From positions 1 through 64,000 of the forward strand of contig NZ_BMVP01000015.1 of NCBI RefSeq assembly GCF_014650775.1: a DNA stretch of 64,000 nt, in the 5' to 3' direction. The notes under the pieces are model-generated. The model made no database searches, was not told where the DNA came from, and was given only the letters and a program-made list of their open reading frames with translations. Made by a program: the position numbers and the translations under genes. Positions 32,724 through 42,072 of the stretch are shown here, in pieces (the stretch's first letter is position 1; each line of letters opens with the position of its first letter). This stretch comes from Streptomyces cirratus (GTDB lineage: Bacteria; Actinomycetota; Actinomycetes; Streptomycetales; Streptomycetaceae).

Positions 32724-33962
32724 ATGGCAGGCAACACGGAGCCGCTTTCGCCGCGGGCCAAGCTGGCCGTGACGGCGGGCAAGGCCGCGGCGGCGGTGTC
32801 GCGGGCCGCGGGACGCGGAAGCGGATCGGTGATCGGTGGCAAGGTCGCACTCAGGCTGGACCCCGATCTCCTCGGCGCGCTGGCGCAGCATCTCGACGTC
32901 GTCCTCGTCTCCGCGACGAACGGCAAGACCACGACGACCCGCCTGATCGCCGAGGCGCTGCGGGCCAGCGGTCCGGTGGTCTCCAACGCGCTGGGCGCGA
33001 ACATGCCGGCCGGCATCACCTCCGCGCTGGCGGGCGGCTCGGACGCCAAGTACGGCGTCATCGAGGTCGACGAGAAGTACCTCGCCGGAGTGGCCCGGGA
33101 CGTCACCCCCAAGGTGATCGCCCTGCTCAACCTCTCCCGCGACCAGTTGGACCGTGCCGCGGAGACCCGCATGCTGGCCGAGAAGTGGCGCGAGGGGCTC
33201 CAGGGCTCCAAGGCCGTCATCGTGGCCAACTGCGACGACCCGCTGATCGTGTGGTCCGCGTCCTCCTCGCAGAACGTGGTGTGGGTCGCGGCCGGCCAGG
33301 AGTGGAAGGACGACGCCTGGTCGTGCCCCTCCTGCGGTGGCGTCATGCAGCGCCCGGGCGACGACTGGTTCTGCGGCGAGTGCGGCTTCCGCCGCCCCAC
33401 CCCCAGCTGGGTGCTCTCCGGCGACCACGTACTGGACCCGCACGGCAGCGCCTGGCCGATCCACCTCCAGCTGCCCGGCCGCGCCAACAAGGCCAACGCC
33501 GCCACCTCGGCCGCCGTCGCGGCCGTGTTCGGTGTACCGCCGCAGGTCGCGCTGGAGCGGATGTACCAGGTCCAGGCCGTCGCCGGCCGCTACGACGTGG
33601 TCTCCTTCCTGGGACGTGAACTGCGTCTGCTGCTCGCCAAGAACCCGGCGGGCTGGCTCGAGACGTTCTCACTGATCGACCCGCCGCCGACGCCGGTGAT
33701 CCTTTCCGTCAACGCGCGCGGCGCCGACGGCACGGACACCTCCTGGCTCTGGGACGTGGACTACCCGCGCCTGGCCGGTCACCCCATCTTCGTGATCGGC
33801 GACCGCAAGCTGGACCTCGCGGTCCGCCTGGAGGTCGCGGGCCTGGACTTCCGGGTCTGCGAGACCCTCGACGAGGCCGTGCAGCTCGCCCCGCCCGGAC
33901 AGATCGAGCTGATCGCCAACTACACCGCATTCCAGGACGTGCGCCGCCGCGTCGGCAACTAG
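32724..33962 (+). CDS. murT: Lipid II isoglutaminyl synthase, Mur-ligase-like subunit MurT
   Basis: ATG 32724 follows AGGAGG and gives 412 residues. The ATP-binding P-loop is VSATNGKTTTTRL (about 62-74). A central Mur-ligase domain with NALGANMPAGITSAL follows. A Cys4 zinc ribbon (CPSCGGVMQRPGDDWFCGECGF, about 206-227) is characteristic of MurT, and a C-terminal DUF1727 region ends the protein. With GatD it converts the alpha-carboxyl of D-Glu in lipid II to the amide, which is needed for peptidoglycan crosslinking. gatD starts 28 bp downstream, so the two are one operon and one heterodimer. Confidence 0.95.
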   Translation: MAGNTEPLSPRAKLAVTAGKAAAAVSRAAGRGSGSVIGGKVALRLDPDLLGALAQHLDVVLVSATNGKTTTTRLIAEALRASGPVVSNALGANMPAGITSALAGGSDAKYGVIEVDEKYLAGVARDVTPKVIALLNLSRDQLDRAAETRMLAEKWREGLQGSKAVIVANCDDPLIVWSASSSQNVVWVAAGQEWKDDAWSCPSCGGVMQRPGDDWFCGECGFRRPTPSWVLSGDHVLDPHGSAWPIHLQLPGRANKANAATSAAVAAVFGVPPQVALERMYQVQAVAGRYDVVSFLGRELRLLLAKNPAGWLETFSLIDPPPTPVILSVNARGADGTDTSWLWDVDYPRLAGHPIFVIGDRKLDLAVRLEVAGLDFRVCETLDEAVQLAPPGQIELIANYTAFQDVRRRVGN

Positions 33963-33990
33963 TACTCATACCTCCAGAGGACACAAGAGC

Positions 33991-34719
33991 ATGAGCGACA
34001 ACAGCCTGCGTCTGGTGTGGGTCTACCCCGACCTGCTCAGCACGTACGGAGACCAGGGCAACGCCCTCGTGGTGGAGCGCCGGGCGCGCCAGCGCGGCCT
34101 GGACGTGCAGCGCGTGGACGTGCGCAGCGACCAGCCCATCCCCACCTCGGGTGACATCTACCTGATCGGCGGTGGCGAGGACCGGCCGCAGCGCCTGGCG
34201 GCGGAGCGCCTGCTGCGCGACGGCGGCCTGGAGCGGGCCGTCTCGAACGGGGCGATCGTCTTCTCGGTGTGCGCCGGGTACCAGATCCTCGGCAACGAGT
34301 TCGTCAACGACGTGGGCGAGCGCCAGCAGGGCCTGGGCCTGCTGGACGTGGTCACCGTGCGCGGCGAGGGCGAGCGGTGCGTCGGCGACGTCCTCGCCGA
34401 CATCGACCCGCGCCTGAACCTGCCCCCGCTGACGGGCTTCGAGAACCACCAGGGCGTGACCCACCTCGGTCCGACGGCCAAGCCCTTCGCCCGCACCCGC
34501 CTGGGCCGGGGCAACGGCACCGGCGACGGCACCGAGGGCGCGTACAACGACACCGTGTTCGGCACCTACATGCACGGTCCCGTGATGGCCCGCAACCCGC
34601 AGATCGCGGACCTGCTGCTGAAGCTGGCCCTCGATGTGAACGCGCTGCCGGGTCTCGACGACCGCTGGTACGAGGCGCTGCGCGACGAGCGCATCGCGGC
34701 GGCCACCCAGCCCGCGTAA
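33991..34719 (+). CDS. gatD: Lipid II isoglutaminyl synthase, glutaminase subunit GatD
   Basis: The 242-residue class I glutamine amidotransferase (CobB/CobQ-like type) has the nucleophile cysteine in FSVCAGYQILG (about residue 94) and the catalytic histidine in FGTYMHGPVMARNP (about 192). It supplies ammonia to MurT. ATG 33991 follows CCAGAGGACACAAGAGC. The gene ends before a terminator hairpin at 34741-34769. Confidence 0.95.
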   Translation: MSDNSLRLVWVYPDLLSTYGDQGNALVVERRARQRGLDVQRVDVRSDQPIPTSGDIYLIGGGEDRPQRLAAERLLRDGGLERAVSNGAIVFSVCAGYQILGNEFVNDVGERQQGLGLLDVVTVRGEGERCVGDVLADIDPRLNLPPLTGFENHQGVTHLGPTAKPFARTRLGRGNGTGDGTEGAYNDTVFGTYMHGPVMARNPQIADLLLKLALDVNALPGLDDRWYEALRDERIAAATQPA

Positions 34720-34740
34720 CGCGTCCGTCACGCGCCGTTC

Positions 34741-34769
34741 GGCCCGGATTCCCTTGGGGGGTCCGGGCC
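34741..34769 (+). terminator. Hairpin terminator after murT-gatD
   Basis: GGCCCGGA (34741-34748) pairs with TCCGGGCC (34762-34769) around a 13-nt loop, 22 bp after the gatD stop. Confidence 0.7.
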
Positions 34770-34909
34770 GGCGTGCGTTCGTACGACGGATGTGACCAGC
34801 ATGTGGAGGATGGTTCAGCCCGGTGGGAATCCGCTTGTAGGCTGGCGGTCAGTACCAACCGGACGACGTGGTCCGGTCGTCGGCCCACGTTGCAAAGGTT
34901 CTTCCTGCC

Positions 34910-35938
34910 ATGCGCATTGGTGTGCTCACTTCCGGAGGCGACTGCCCCGGCCTCAATGCCGTCATCCGCTCCGTCGTGCACCGCGCCGTCGTCGACCACG
35001 GCGACGAGGTGATCGGCTTCCACGACGGCTGGCGGGGCCTGCTGGAGTGCGACTACCGCAAGCTCGACCTGGACGCCGTCAGCGGCATCCTGGCCCGTGG
35101 CGGCACCATCCTCGGCTCCTCCCGCGTCCAGCCCGCGCACCTGCGCGACGGCGTGGAGCGGGCCCGCGGCCACCTCGAGGACCTCGGTCTGGACGCGATC
35201 ATCCCGATCGGCGGAGAGGGCACGCTCAAGGCGGCGAACCTGCTGTCCGAGGGCGGCCTGCCCATCGTCGGCGTCCCCAAGACCATCGACAACGACATCG
35301 CGTCCACCGATGTGACCTTCGGCTTCGACACCGCCGTCGGGGTGGCCACCGAGGCCCTGGACCGGCTCAAGACCACCGCCGAGTCGCACCAGCGGGTGAT
35401 GGTCGTCGAGGTCATGGGCCGCCACACCGGCTGGATCGCGCTCCACTCGGGCATGGCTGCGGGCGCGCACGCCATCGTCGTGCCGGAGCGTCCCTTCGAC
35501 ATCGAGGAGCTGACCGCGATCGTCGGCGAGCGGTTCTCGGCCGGCAAGCGGTTCGCGATCGTCGTGGTCGCCGAGGGGGCCAAGCCCGCCGAGGGCAGCT
35601 CGATGGCGCTGGAGTCGGGCGGCACCGACATGTACGGCCACGAGCGGTTCGCCGGAATCGGCAACCGGCTCGCCGTCGAGCTGGAGGACCGCCTCGGCAA
35701 GGAGGCCCGTCCGGTGATCCTCGGTCACGTGCAGCGCGGCGGCACGCCGACCGCGTACGACCGCGTCCTGGCCACCCGCTTCGGCTGGCACGCGGTGGAG
35801 GCCGCGCACCGGGGCCAGTTCGGCATGCTGACCGCGCTGCGCGGTACCGACATCGTGATGGTGCCGCTGGCCGACGCCGTGCGCAGCCTCAAGACGGTCC
35901 CCGTCGAGCGCTACGCCGAGGCGGAGACCGTTCTGTGA
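34910..35938 (+). CDS. pfkA: 6-phosphofructokinase, ATP-dependent type
   Basis: ATG 34910 (MRIGVLTSGGDCPGLNAVIR) gives 342 residues. It has the nucleotide loop LTSGGDCPG (6-14), IPIGGEGTLKAA around 102, the catalytic PKTIDNDI (about 124-131), MGRHTGWIALHSG and HVQRGGTPTAYDR. The Gly after GGE (GGEGT rather than GGED) points to ATP rather than pyrophosphate as phosphoryl donor, as in the S. coelicolor enzymes of this group. It makes fructose 1,6-bisphosphate in glycolysis. Only a weak AAGG ribosome site is seen. A strong terminator follows. Confidence 0.94.
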   Translation: MRIGVLTSGGDCPGLNAVIRSVVHRAVVDHGDEVIGFHDGWRGLLECDYRKLDLDAVSGILARGGTILGSSRVQPAHLRDGVERARGHLEDLGLDAIIPIGGEGTLKAANLLSEGGLPIVGVPKTIDNDIASTDVTFGFDTAVGVATEALDRLKTTAESHQRVMVVEVMGRHTGWIALHSGMAAGAHAIVVPERPFDIEELTAIVGERFSAGKRFAIVVVAEGAKPAEGSSMALESGGTDMYGHERFAGIGNRLAVELEDRLGKEARPVILGHVQRGGTPTAYDRVLATRFGWHAVEAAHRGQFGMLTALRGTDIVMVPLADAVRSLKTVPVERYAEAETVL

Positions 35939-35957
35939 TGTTTCCCCCCTTCTGACA

Positions 35958-35989
35958 CCGCCCCCGGACGCTTCGTCGTCCGGGGGCGG
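35958..35989 (+). terminator. Hairpin terminator after pfkA
   Basis: A perfect 13-bp stem (35958-35970 with 35977-35989) closes on a CTTCGT loop, 20 bp after the pfkA stop. Confidence 0.85.
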
Positions 35990-36029
35990 CACTACTGTGG
36001 TGGAGCGCCACAGTCAAGGGAGTGAAGAG

Positions 36030-36998
36030 ATGGATCACAGCGGTCACGGCATGGACATGAATATGGACATGGACATGGACCTGCCGCCGTTCACTCTCGG
36101 GCGCGGGCTGGAGTTCTCCTTCGACGCCTTCTTCCTGATCGGCTCGCTGCTGGGGCTCGGCCTGTACCTGTGGGGCGTGGCGCGGCTGCGCCGGCGCGGG
36201 GACGCGTGGCCGGTGGGCCGGACCGTCTCCTTCGCCGCCGGTGTGCTGACCGTGGCCCTGATGATGTGCACCAAGCTGAACGACTACGGAATGGTCATGT
36301 TCAGCGTGCACATGGTGCAGCACATGGTGATCAGCATGGTCTCCCCGATCCTGCTGCTGCTCGGCGCTCCGGTGACGCTGACGCTGCGCGCGCTCCCGCC
36401 GGCCGCCCGGGGCGTCAAGGGACCGCGCGAGCTGTTGCTGATGCTGCTGCACAGCCGCTACCTCAAGGTGATCACCCACCCGGCCTTCACGATCCCCCTT
36501 TTCATCGCCAGCCTCTACGGCCTCTACTTCACCCCGTTGTTCGACTCCCTGATGCAGAGCAGGGCCGGACACATCGGGATGATGGTGCACTTCCTGGCCG
36601 TCGGCCTGATCTTCTTCTGGCCGATCATGGGCGTGGACCCGGGTCCGCACCGTCCCGGCTACGTGATGCGGATGCTGGAGCTGTTCGCCGGCATGCCGTT
36701 CCACGCGTTCTTCGGCATCGCGCTGATGATGGCGAGCCAGCCGATGATCAAGTCGTACGAGAACCCGCCGGCCTCCCTGCACGTCGACGCGCTGCTCGAC
36801 CAGCAGTGGGGCGGCGGCATCGCCTGGGCGTTCAGCGAGATCCCCTCGGTGCTGGTGCTGATCGCGCTGGTCTACCAGTGGTACCGCTCGGAGCAGCGGG
36901 CCGCGAAGCGCTCGGACCGGGCGGCGGAGCGCAACGGGGACCAGGAGCTGGAGGCGTACAACTCGTATCTCGCCTCGCTCCAGGGGCGTGGCCGGTAG
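36030..36998 (+). CDS. CtaG-like cytochrome c oxidase assembly membrane protein
   Basis: ATG 36030 after AAGGGAGTGAAGAG gives 322 residues. The N-terminus is rich in Met, His and Asp (HSGHGMDMNMDMDMD, residues 3-17), which suggests copper binding. About seven membrane helices follow, with conserved Met/His positions (VHMVQHMVISMVSPILLLLGAP near 100, MPFHAFFGIALMMAS near 230), as in the Caa3_CtaG family. It probably delivers or handles copper for cytochrome c oxidase. A small membrane protein and a PlsC acyltransferase follow on the same strand. Confidence 0.87.
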   Translation: MDHSGHGMDMNMDMDMDLPPFTLGRGLEFSFDAFFLIGSLLGLGLYLWGVARLRRRGDAWPVGRTVSFAAGVLTVALMMCTKLNDYGMVMFSVHMVQHMVISMVSPILLLLGAPVTLTLRALPPAARGVKGPRELLLMLLHSRYLKVITHPAFTIPLFIASLYGLYFTPLFDSLMQSRAGHIGMMVHFLAVGLIFFWPIMGVDPGPHRPGYVMRMLELFAGMPFHAFFGIALMMASQPMIKSYENPPASLHVDALLDQQWGGGIAWAFSEIPSVLVLIALVYQWYRSEQRAAKRSDRAAERNGDQELEAYNSYLASLQGRGR

Positions 36999-37030
36999 CG
37001 CGGCGGCCCCTCCCCGCGCCACCATGGGGC

Positions 37031-37189
37031 ATGAGCGGATCCGTTAAGGCGATGGCCGTGCTGACCTTCGGCTCTCTGGTGGCCGTCGCGGCGTATTCCG
37101 TGGTGCTCGGCAGCAACGGCTGGCTGTGGTTCGTGTGGGTGCTGCTGGGCATGCTGACCGCCGGGCTGGCCGCCTCCGGCAGCAGGTGA
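37031..37189 (+). CDS. Small two-helix membrane protein
   Basis: ATG 37031 gives 52 residues (MSGSVKAMAVLTFGSLVAVA), with two hydrophobic helices (about 7-25 and 31-49) and almost no soluble part. It begins 32 bp after the CtaG-like gene. No strong ribosome site is seen (GGGGC). Similar short proteins beside the same neighbour are, as I recall, common in Streptomyces, so it may be an assembly accessory. That function is only a guess. Confidence 0.6.
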   Translation: MSGSVKAMAVLTFGSLVAVAAYSVVLGSNGWLWFVWVLLGMLTAGLAASGSR

Positions 37190-37251
37190 TCTGCCCATCC
37201 GGCACCGGGTGCGCCACACTGACGTGTCCGCCAGGTGAAGGGAAACGGCCG

Positions 37252-37962
37252 GTGTTCTACCACTTGCTCAAGCACGTGCTGCTCGGCCCACTGCTGCGGC
37301 TGCTGTTCCGACCGCGTATCGAGGGCCTGGAGAACATCCCGCCGCAGGGAGCGGCGATCATCGCCGGAAACCACCTGTCGTTCTCCGACCACTTCCTGAT
37401 GCCGGCGATCCTCAAACGCCGGATCACCTTCCTCGCGAAGGCCGAGTACTTCACCGGCCCGGGCCTCAAGGGGCGGCTGACGGCCGCCTTCTTCCGCAGC
37501 GCCGGCCAGATCCCGGTGGACCGCTCCGGCAAGGACGCCGGACAGGCGGCGCTGCGCGAAGGGCTCGGGGTCCTGGCCAAGGGCGAACTGCTCGGCATCT
37601 ACCCGGAGGGCACCCGATCGCACGACGGGCGGCTGTACAAGGGCAAGGTCGGGGTCGCGGCGATGGCGCTCGGCGCGGGCGTGCCGGTCGTGCCGTGCGC
37701 GATGGTCGGCACCTTCGAGATCCAGCCGCCCGGGCAGAAGATCCCGAACATCCGGCGGGTCACGATCCGTTTCGGCCGGCCGCTGGACTTCTCCCGGTAC
37801 GAGGGCCTGGAGGGCGAGCGGGCGATCCTGCGGGCCGTCACCGACGAGATCATGTACGCGGTCCTGGAGCTGTCCGGGCAGGAATACGTCGACCGGTACG
37901 CCGCCGAGGTGAAGGCGGAGGAGGAGCAGGCACGGAAGAAGGCCCGGCGCAGGACGCGCTGA
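37252..37962 (+). CDS. plsC: 1-acyl-sn-glycerol-3-phosphate acyltransferase
   Basis: GTG 37252 after GTGAAGGGAAAC gives 236 residues. The acyltransferase motif I is NHLSFSDHF (HX4D, about 40-48). Motif III is GIYPEGTRSHDG (about 118-129), followed by GVPVVPCAMVGT. It transfers acyl groups to lysophosphatidate at the membrane in phospholipid synthesis. The last 25 residues are charged (EEEQARKKARRR). The start is 62 bp after the small membrane gene. Confidence 0.9.
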   Translation: MFYHLLKHVLLGPLLRLLFRPRIEGLENIPPQGAAIIAGNHLSFSDHFLMPAILKRRITFLAKAEYFTGPGLKGRLTAAFFRSAGQIPVDRSGKDAGQAALREGLGVLAKGELLGIYPEGTRSHDGRLYKGKVGVAAMALGAGVPVVPCAMVGTFEIQPPGQKIPNIRRVTIRFGRPLDFSRYEGLEGERAILRAVTDEIMYAVLELSGQEYVDRYAAEVKAEEEQARKKARRRTR

Positions 37963-37999
37963 GCCCTCTCCGTGTTCGTGCCCGGGTGCTGCCGGCGGC

Positions 38000-39670
38000 C
38001 TAGCGGACGGCCGGGAGCTCCTCACGCGGCGCCAGCTCGGCGCTCTGGGACGGGGCCGCCGACTTGGCGGCGGCCGGGGCCGGGGCGACCGGCGTGGCGT
38101 GCGGCTCGCACGTCACGTCCTGCGCGTCCACCTTGCCGGTGAGCAGGTAGCCCTCCACGCGGGTGTTGATGCAGGGGTTCACCAGGCTGGTGACACCGTG
38201 CGAGCCCGCGTTCTTCTCGGTGATCAGACGCGAACCGCCGAGGCGGCGGTGCATCTCGACGCCGCCCGCGTACGGGGTGGCCGCGTCGCGCTCGCTCTGG
38301 ACGACGAGGACCGGCGGCAGACCGCGCTTGGCGCTCGCGCCGACCTCGATCGGGGTGCTCTGCTTGGACTTCCAGGTCGCGCAGGGCAGGTTCATCCACG
38401 CGTTGGACCAGGTCAGGAAGGGGTACTTCTTGTTCAGCGCGGTGTTGTCCCTGTCCCACTTGGCCCAGCTGGTGGGCCACTTGGCGTCGGCGCACTCGAC
38501 CGCGGTGTAGACGGCGTTGCCGTTCTCCGTGCTGATGTTGCCCTTGATGTCGGAGAGGTCCGGGGTGACCGCGTCGATCAGCGGCTGCTCGTTACCCGCG
38601 ACGTACGCGCTCAGGGCCTGGGCGGTGGGCACCCAGGAGGAGTCGTAGTACGGGGCGCTCTGGAAGAAGCCGATGAGCTCCGCCGGGCCGGCCACGCCGC
38701 CGAGCGGGTTGGCCTTGGCCTTGGCGCGCAGTTCGAGCCACTTGGCCTCGACCTTGGCGCGGGTGTCGCCGATGTGGAAGACGCCGTCGTTCTTGGCGAC
38801 CCAGTCCTCCCAGTCGTTCCAGCGCATCTGGAAGGCGACGTCCTGTTCCAGGTTGGCCTGGTACCAGATGTTGTCCTGCTCCGGGTTGACCACGCTGTCG
38901 ACGATCATGCGGCGCACGTGGCCCGGGAACAGGGTCGCGTAGACCCCGCCGAGGTAGGTGCCGTAGGAGACGCCGAGGTAGTTCAGCTTCTTCTCGCCGA
39001 GCGCGGCCCGGATGACGTCCAGGTCACGCGCGGTGTTCGGCGTGGTCATGAACGGCAGCATCTCGCCGCTGCGCTCCTTGCAGCCGTCCGCGTACTCCGC
39101 GGCGAGCTTGCGCTGGGCGCGCTTGTCGGCCTCGCCGGACGGGACCGGGTCCGCCTTGGGGACCTTGACGAACTCCTGCGGGTCGACGCAGGAGATGGGC
39201 GCCGAGTGGCCGACGCCGCGGGGATCGAAGCCCACGAAGTCGTACGCCTTGGCGGTGTTGACCCACAGCGGGGACTTGGTCGTGGTCCGGCGCGGGAAGC
39301 GCATGCCGGAGCCGCCCGGGCCGCCGGGGTTGTAGACGAGCGCGCCCTGGCGCTCCTCCTTGGTGCCGGTGCTCAGCGCGCGGTCGACGGCCAGGTCTAT
39401 GGTCTTGCCGTACGGCTTGGCGTAGTCGAGCGGGACCTTCACCCAGCCGCACTGGATCGGCTTCTCGAAGCCCCAGTCGGCGGGGCAGTCCTTCCAGTCG
39501 ATCCCGGTGCGGGCGGCGCGGGCGGCGGCGACCTGAACGCCGATCGCCTCGTTGTATCCGTTGTCGCCGGAGGCCGGGGCGGCCTCGGCGGTAGGGGCGA
39601 GCAGCAGGCTCGCCGCCAGTGCGCCGGTGATCAGAGTGGCGGCGCTCCCCAGCGCCGCGGTGCGTATCAC
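38000..39670 (-). CDS. Secreted alpha/beta-hydrolase, tripeptidyl aminopeptidase-like
   Basis: GTG 39670 after GGGGGAAC gives 556 residues with a Sec signal peptide ending near LAPTAEAAPA (about residue 31). The oxyanion region is VYNPGGPGGSGM. The nucleophile serine is in LGVSYGTYLGG (about 236), the Asp in VVQSERDAATPYAGG and the His in NAGSHGV. A C-terminal TAP-like region ends with a Pro/Ala-rich tail. The order is that of the S. lividans Tap/SlpD/SlpE exopeptidases, which release tripeptides from N-termini of secreted proteins. Paired cysteines suggest disulfides. Confidence 0.87.
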   Translation of the reverse strand: MIRTAALGSAATLITGALAASLLLAPTAEAAPASGDNGYNEAIGVQVAAARAARTGIDWKDCPADWGFEKPIQCGWVKVPLDYAKPYGKTIDLAVDRALSTGTKEERQGALVYNPGGPGGSGMRFPRRTTTKSPLWVNTAKAYDFVGFDPRGVGHSAPISCVDPQEFVKVPKADPVPSGEADKRAQRKLAAEYADGCKERSGEMLPFMTTPNTARDLDVIRAALGEKKLNYLGVSYGTYLGGVYATLFPGHVRRMIVDSVVNPEQDNIWYQANLEQDVAFQMRWNDWEDWVAKNDGVFHIGDTRAKVEAKWLELRAKAKANPLGGVAGPAELIGFFQSAPYYDSSWVPTAQALSAYVAGNEQPLIDAVTPDLSDIKGNISTENGNAVYTAVECADAKWPTSWAKWDRDNTALNKKYPFLTWSNAWMNLPCATWKSKQSTPIEVGASAKRGLPPVLVVQSERDAATPYAGGVEMHRRLGGSRLITEKNAGSHGVTSLVNPCINTRVEGYLLTGKVDAQDVTCEPHATPVAPAPAAAKSAAPSQSAELAPREELPAVR

Positions 39671-39863
39671 GTGGTTGTTCCCCCTGCGTCATGTGCCGTC
39701 ACGGGCAGCCGTGTTGGTCGGTTTCGGTCGTTGACGTGCAGGGGGATCCTTGCGCCTGACCGGGAGTGGGCGACAGTGCACGGTCCGGTTCTTTGCCAAG
39801 CCGATATCCGGACGGGGGTGTACCGCTGAGCGGTGTCCGGTTCGCCCCGGGTCCGCCCTGCCG

Positions 39864-40672
39864 TTACCAGCCGTACGTCGAGCAGGCCGCGTCGAGCAGT
39901 TCCCTCAGCCGTAGCGCGTCCGGAGCGAGGGCCGTCACCAGGACGGCCGGCCCGGCCAGCGGGGTCACCGCCGCGAACTCGCCCAGCACCGCGGGCTCCG
40001 GCGGGGCCTCGGCGAACTGCGGGTCCACCACCAGGAGCTGGCCGAGCGCCCGGTGGCCCGCGAGCCCCGCCGGGCCGTCCCAGCCGCCGGGGGCCCCCGG
40101 CCCGCAGGCCAGTTCCTGGTCCAGCAGCGGGCGGCCGCCGCGCAGGACGGTCAGACGGCTGCGGAGCAGGCCCGGGGACTCCCCCGTGCGGCCGAGCACC
40201 TGCTCCTCGCGCAGCAGCAGCCGGGCGGTGGGGGCGAGTTCGACTCGGGTGCGCACCCGCAGGTCACTGCCCTGTACGGAGACCAGCGGCTCCGGCAGCC
40301 ACCGCACCGCCGCCTCCTCGGCCAGCGTCAGCCGTACGTCGTACCGCGCGGGCGCGCCGTCCCGGCCGGGCAGCGCCAGGGTGGCCGCCGCCGAGCGGAG
40401 CCCGAGCCGGGCCCCGGGTCCGGCGTCGGCCTCGACGCTCAGATGGTCTCCGCCGAGCGGTGCGGACATCGCGCCGACCAGCATCACACCGGCCTCGGCG
40501 CCCTCGCCGCGGGTGCGGCGCAGGGCGAGCGGGCCTTCCCCGGCGAGCAGCGGCAGGGCGGTGCCGCCCCGGCCGTCGGCTGCGGCGGCGATCCGGGCGG
40601 TGGCCCGCAGCCCGGCCGCAGCGCGGGCAGCGGGTGCTGCGGGGGCTTCCGGGGCGACGGGGGGTGCGCTGG

Positions 40673-40676
<4 letters not shown>
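39864..40676 (-). CDS. ureD: Urease accessory protein UreD
   Basis: The 270-residue protein is the last gene of the urease operon. GTG 40676 overlaps the ureG stop by 4 bp (GTGA). It has a Pro/Ala-rich first 20 residues and the UreD pattern: LLAGEGPLALRRTRG, MLVGAMSAPLGGDHLSVEADAGPGARLGL, WLPEPLVSVQGSDLRVRTRVEL and LLLREEQVLGRTGESPG. UreD is the scaffold on which UreF and UreG dock during nickel insertion. It is more alanine-rich and diverged than typical UreD, but the position and motif order leave little doubt. Confidence 0.88.
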
Positions 40677-41359
<683 letters not shown>

Positions 41360-41384
41360 GGTTTCTCCTTGGGTGGGGCGGCGG

Positions 41385-42059
41385 TCAGGAGGCGAACAGC
41401 CGGACCGGCCACTCGGCGTGGGCCTGCGCCGCGATGTCCAGCAGCGGGGAGGAGGAGGCGGGCAGCGCCTCCAGTCCCTCGTGCCGGGCCAGCAGGGCGG
41501 CGCTCGCGGCCCGTCCGGACACGGCGTCGAGTTCGGGGGCCAGGCCGGCCAGCACGGCGCTCGCCTCGAAGGGGTCCAGGCCCAGCAGCCGCACGGTCGC
41601 GGTGGCGGGGCCGCTGACGCTCTCGTAGGCGGCCACGTGCGCGGCGTCCAGCGGCCCGAGCCCGGCGGCCCGGGCGGTGACGCCGAGCACCACGGGCTGG
41701 TGGGCCCCGCGCGGGAAGGCTGCGGCGAGGGCGTCGAGTTCGGCGGCCGGCCAGGTGGCCCGGGCGGCGCGCAGCAACTGCCGGCCGAGCCGTCGCGCGG
41801 CCAGCCGCAGCGCGGGCGGGGGGGTGCGGGCGTCGGCGGCGGTGTCGAGTTCCGCCGGGTCGAGGCCGTGGGCTGCGGCGGCCGCGAGTCCGGCGGCGAC
41901 CAGGCCGGAGGTGTGCAGCCGGCCCCGGCAGAACTCGGCGAGGGTGGCTGCGTCGTGGATCCGGCCCGCCTTGCAGGCGGCCTCCGCCCCGCCGGAGTGG
42001 GCGTGCCCTCCGGCGGGGAAGCGGCCGTCCGCGAGGACGAGCAGCGCGGCGAGGCTCAT
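41385..42059 (-). CDS. ureF: Urease accessory protein UreF
   Basis: The 224-residue all-helical protein begins MSLAALLVLADGRFPAGGHAHSGGAEAA, the diagnostic UreF N-terminus (FPxGxxxHSxGxE). Other parts are helical with a conserved ARATWPAAELDALAAAFPRGAHQPVVLG. UreF acts with UreD as activation complex and gates UreG. ATG 42059 is 13 bp after the ureC stop. Confidence 0.92.
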   Translation of the reverse strand: MSLAALLVLADGRFPAGGHAHSGGAEAACKAGRIHDAATLAEFCRGRLHTSGLVAAGLAAAAAHGLDPAELDTAADARTPPPALRLAARRLGRQLLRAARATWPAAELDALAAAFPRGAHQPVVLGVTARAAGLGPLDAAHVAAYESVSGPATATVRLLGLDPFEASAVLAGLAPELDAVSGRAASAALLARHEGLEALPASSSPLLDIAAQAHAEWPVRLFAS

Positions 42060-42072
42060 CGGGAGACGCCCA

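Noticed and set aside
34910..35938. Pyrophosphate-dependent phosphofructokinase
   Set aside because: The motif is GGEGT, as in ATP-using members, rather than the GGED form of pyrophosphate enzymes.
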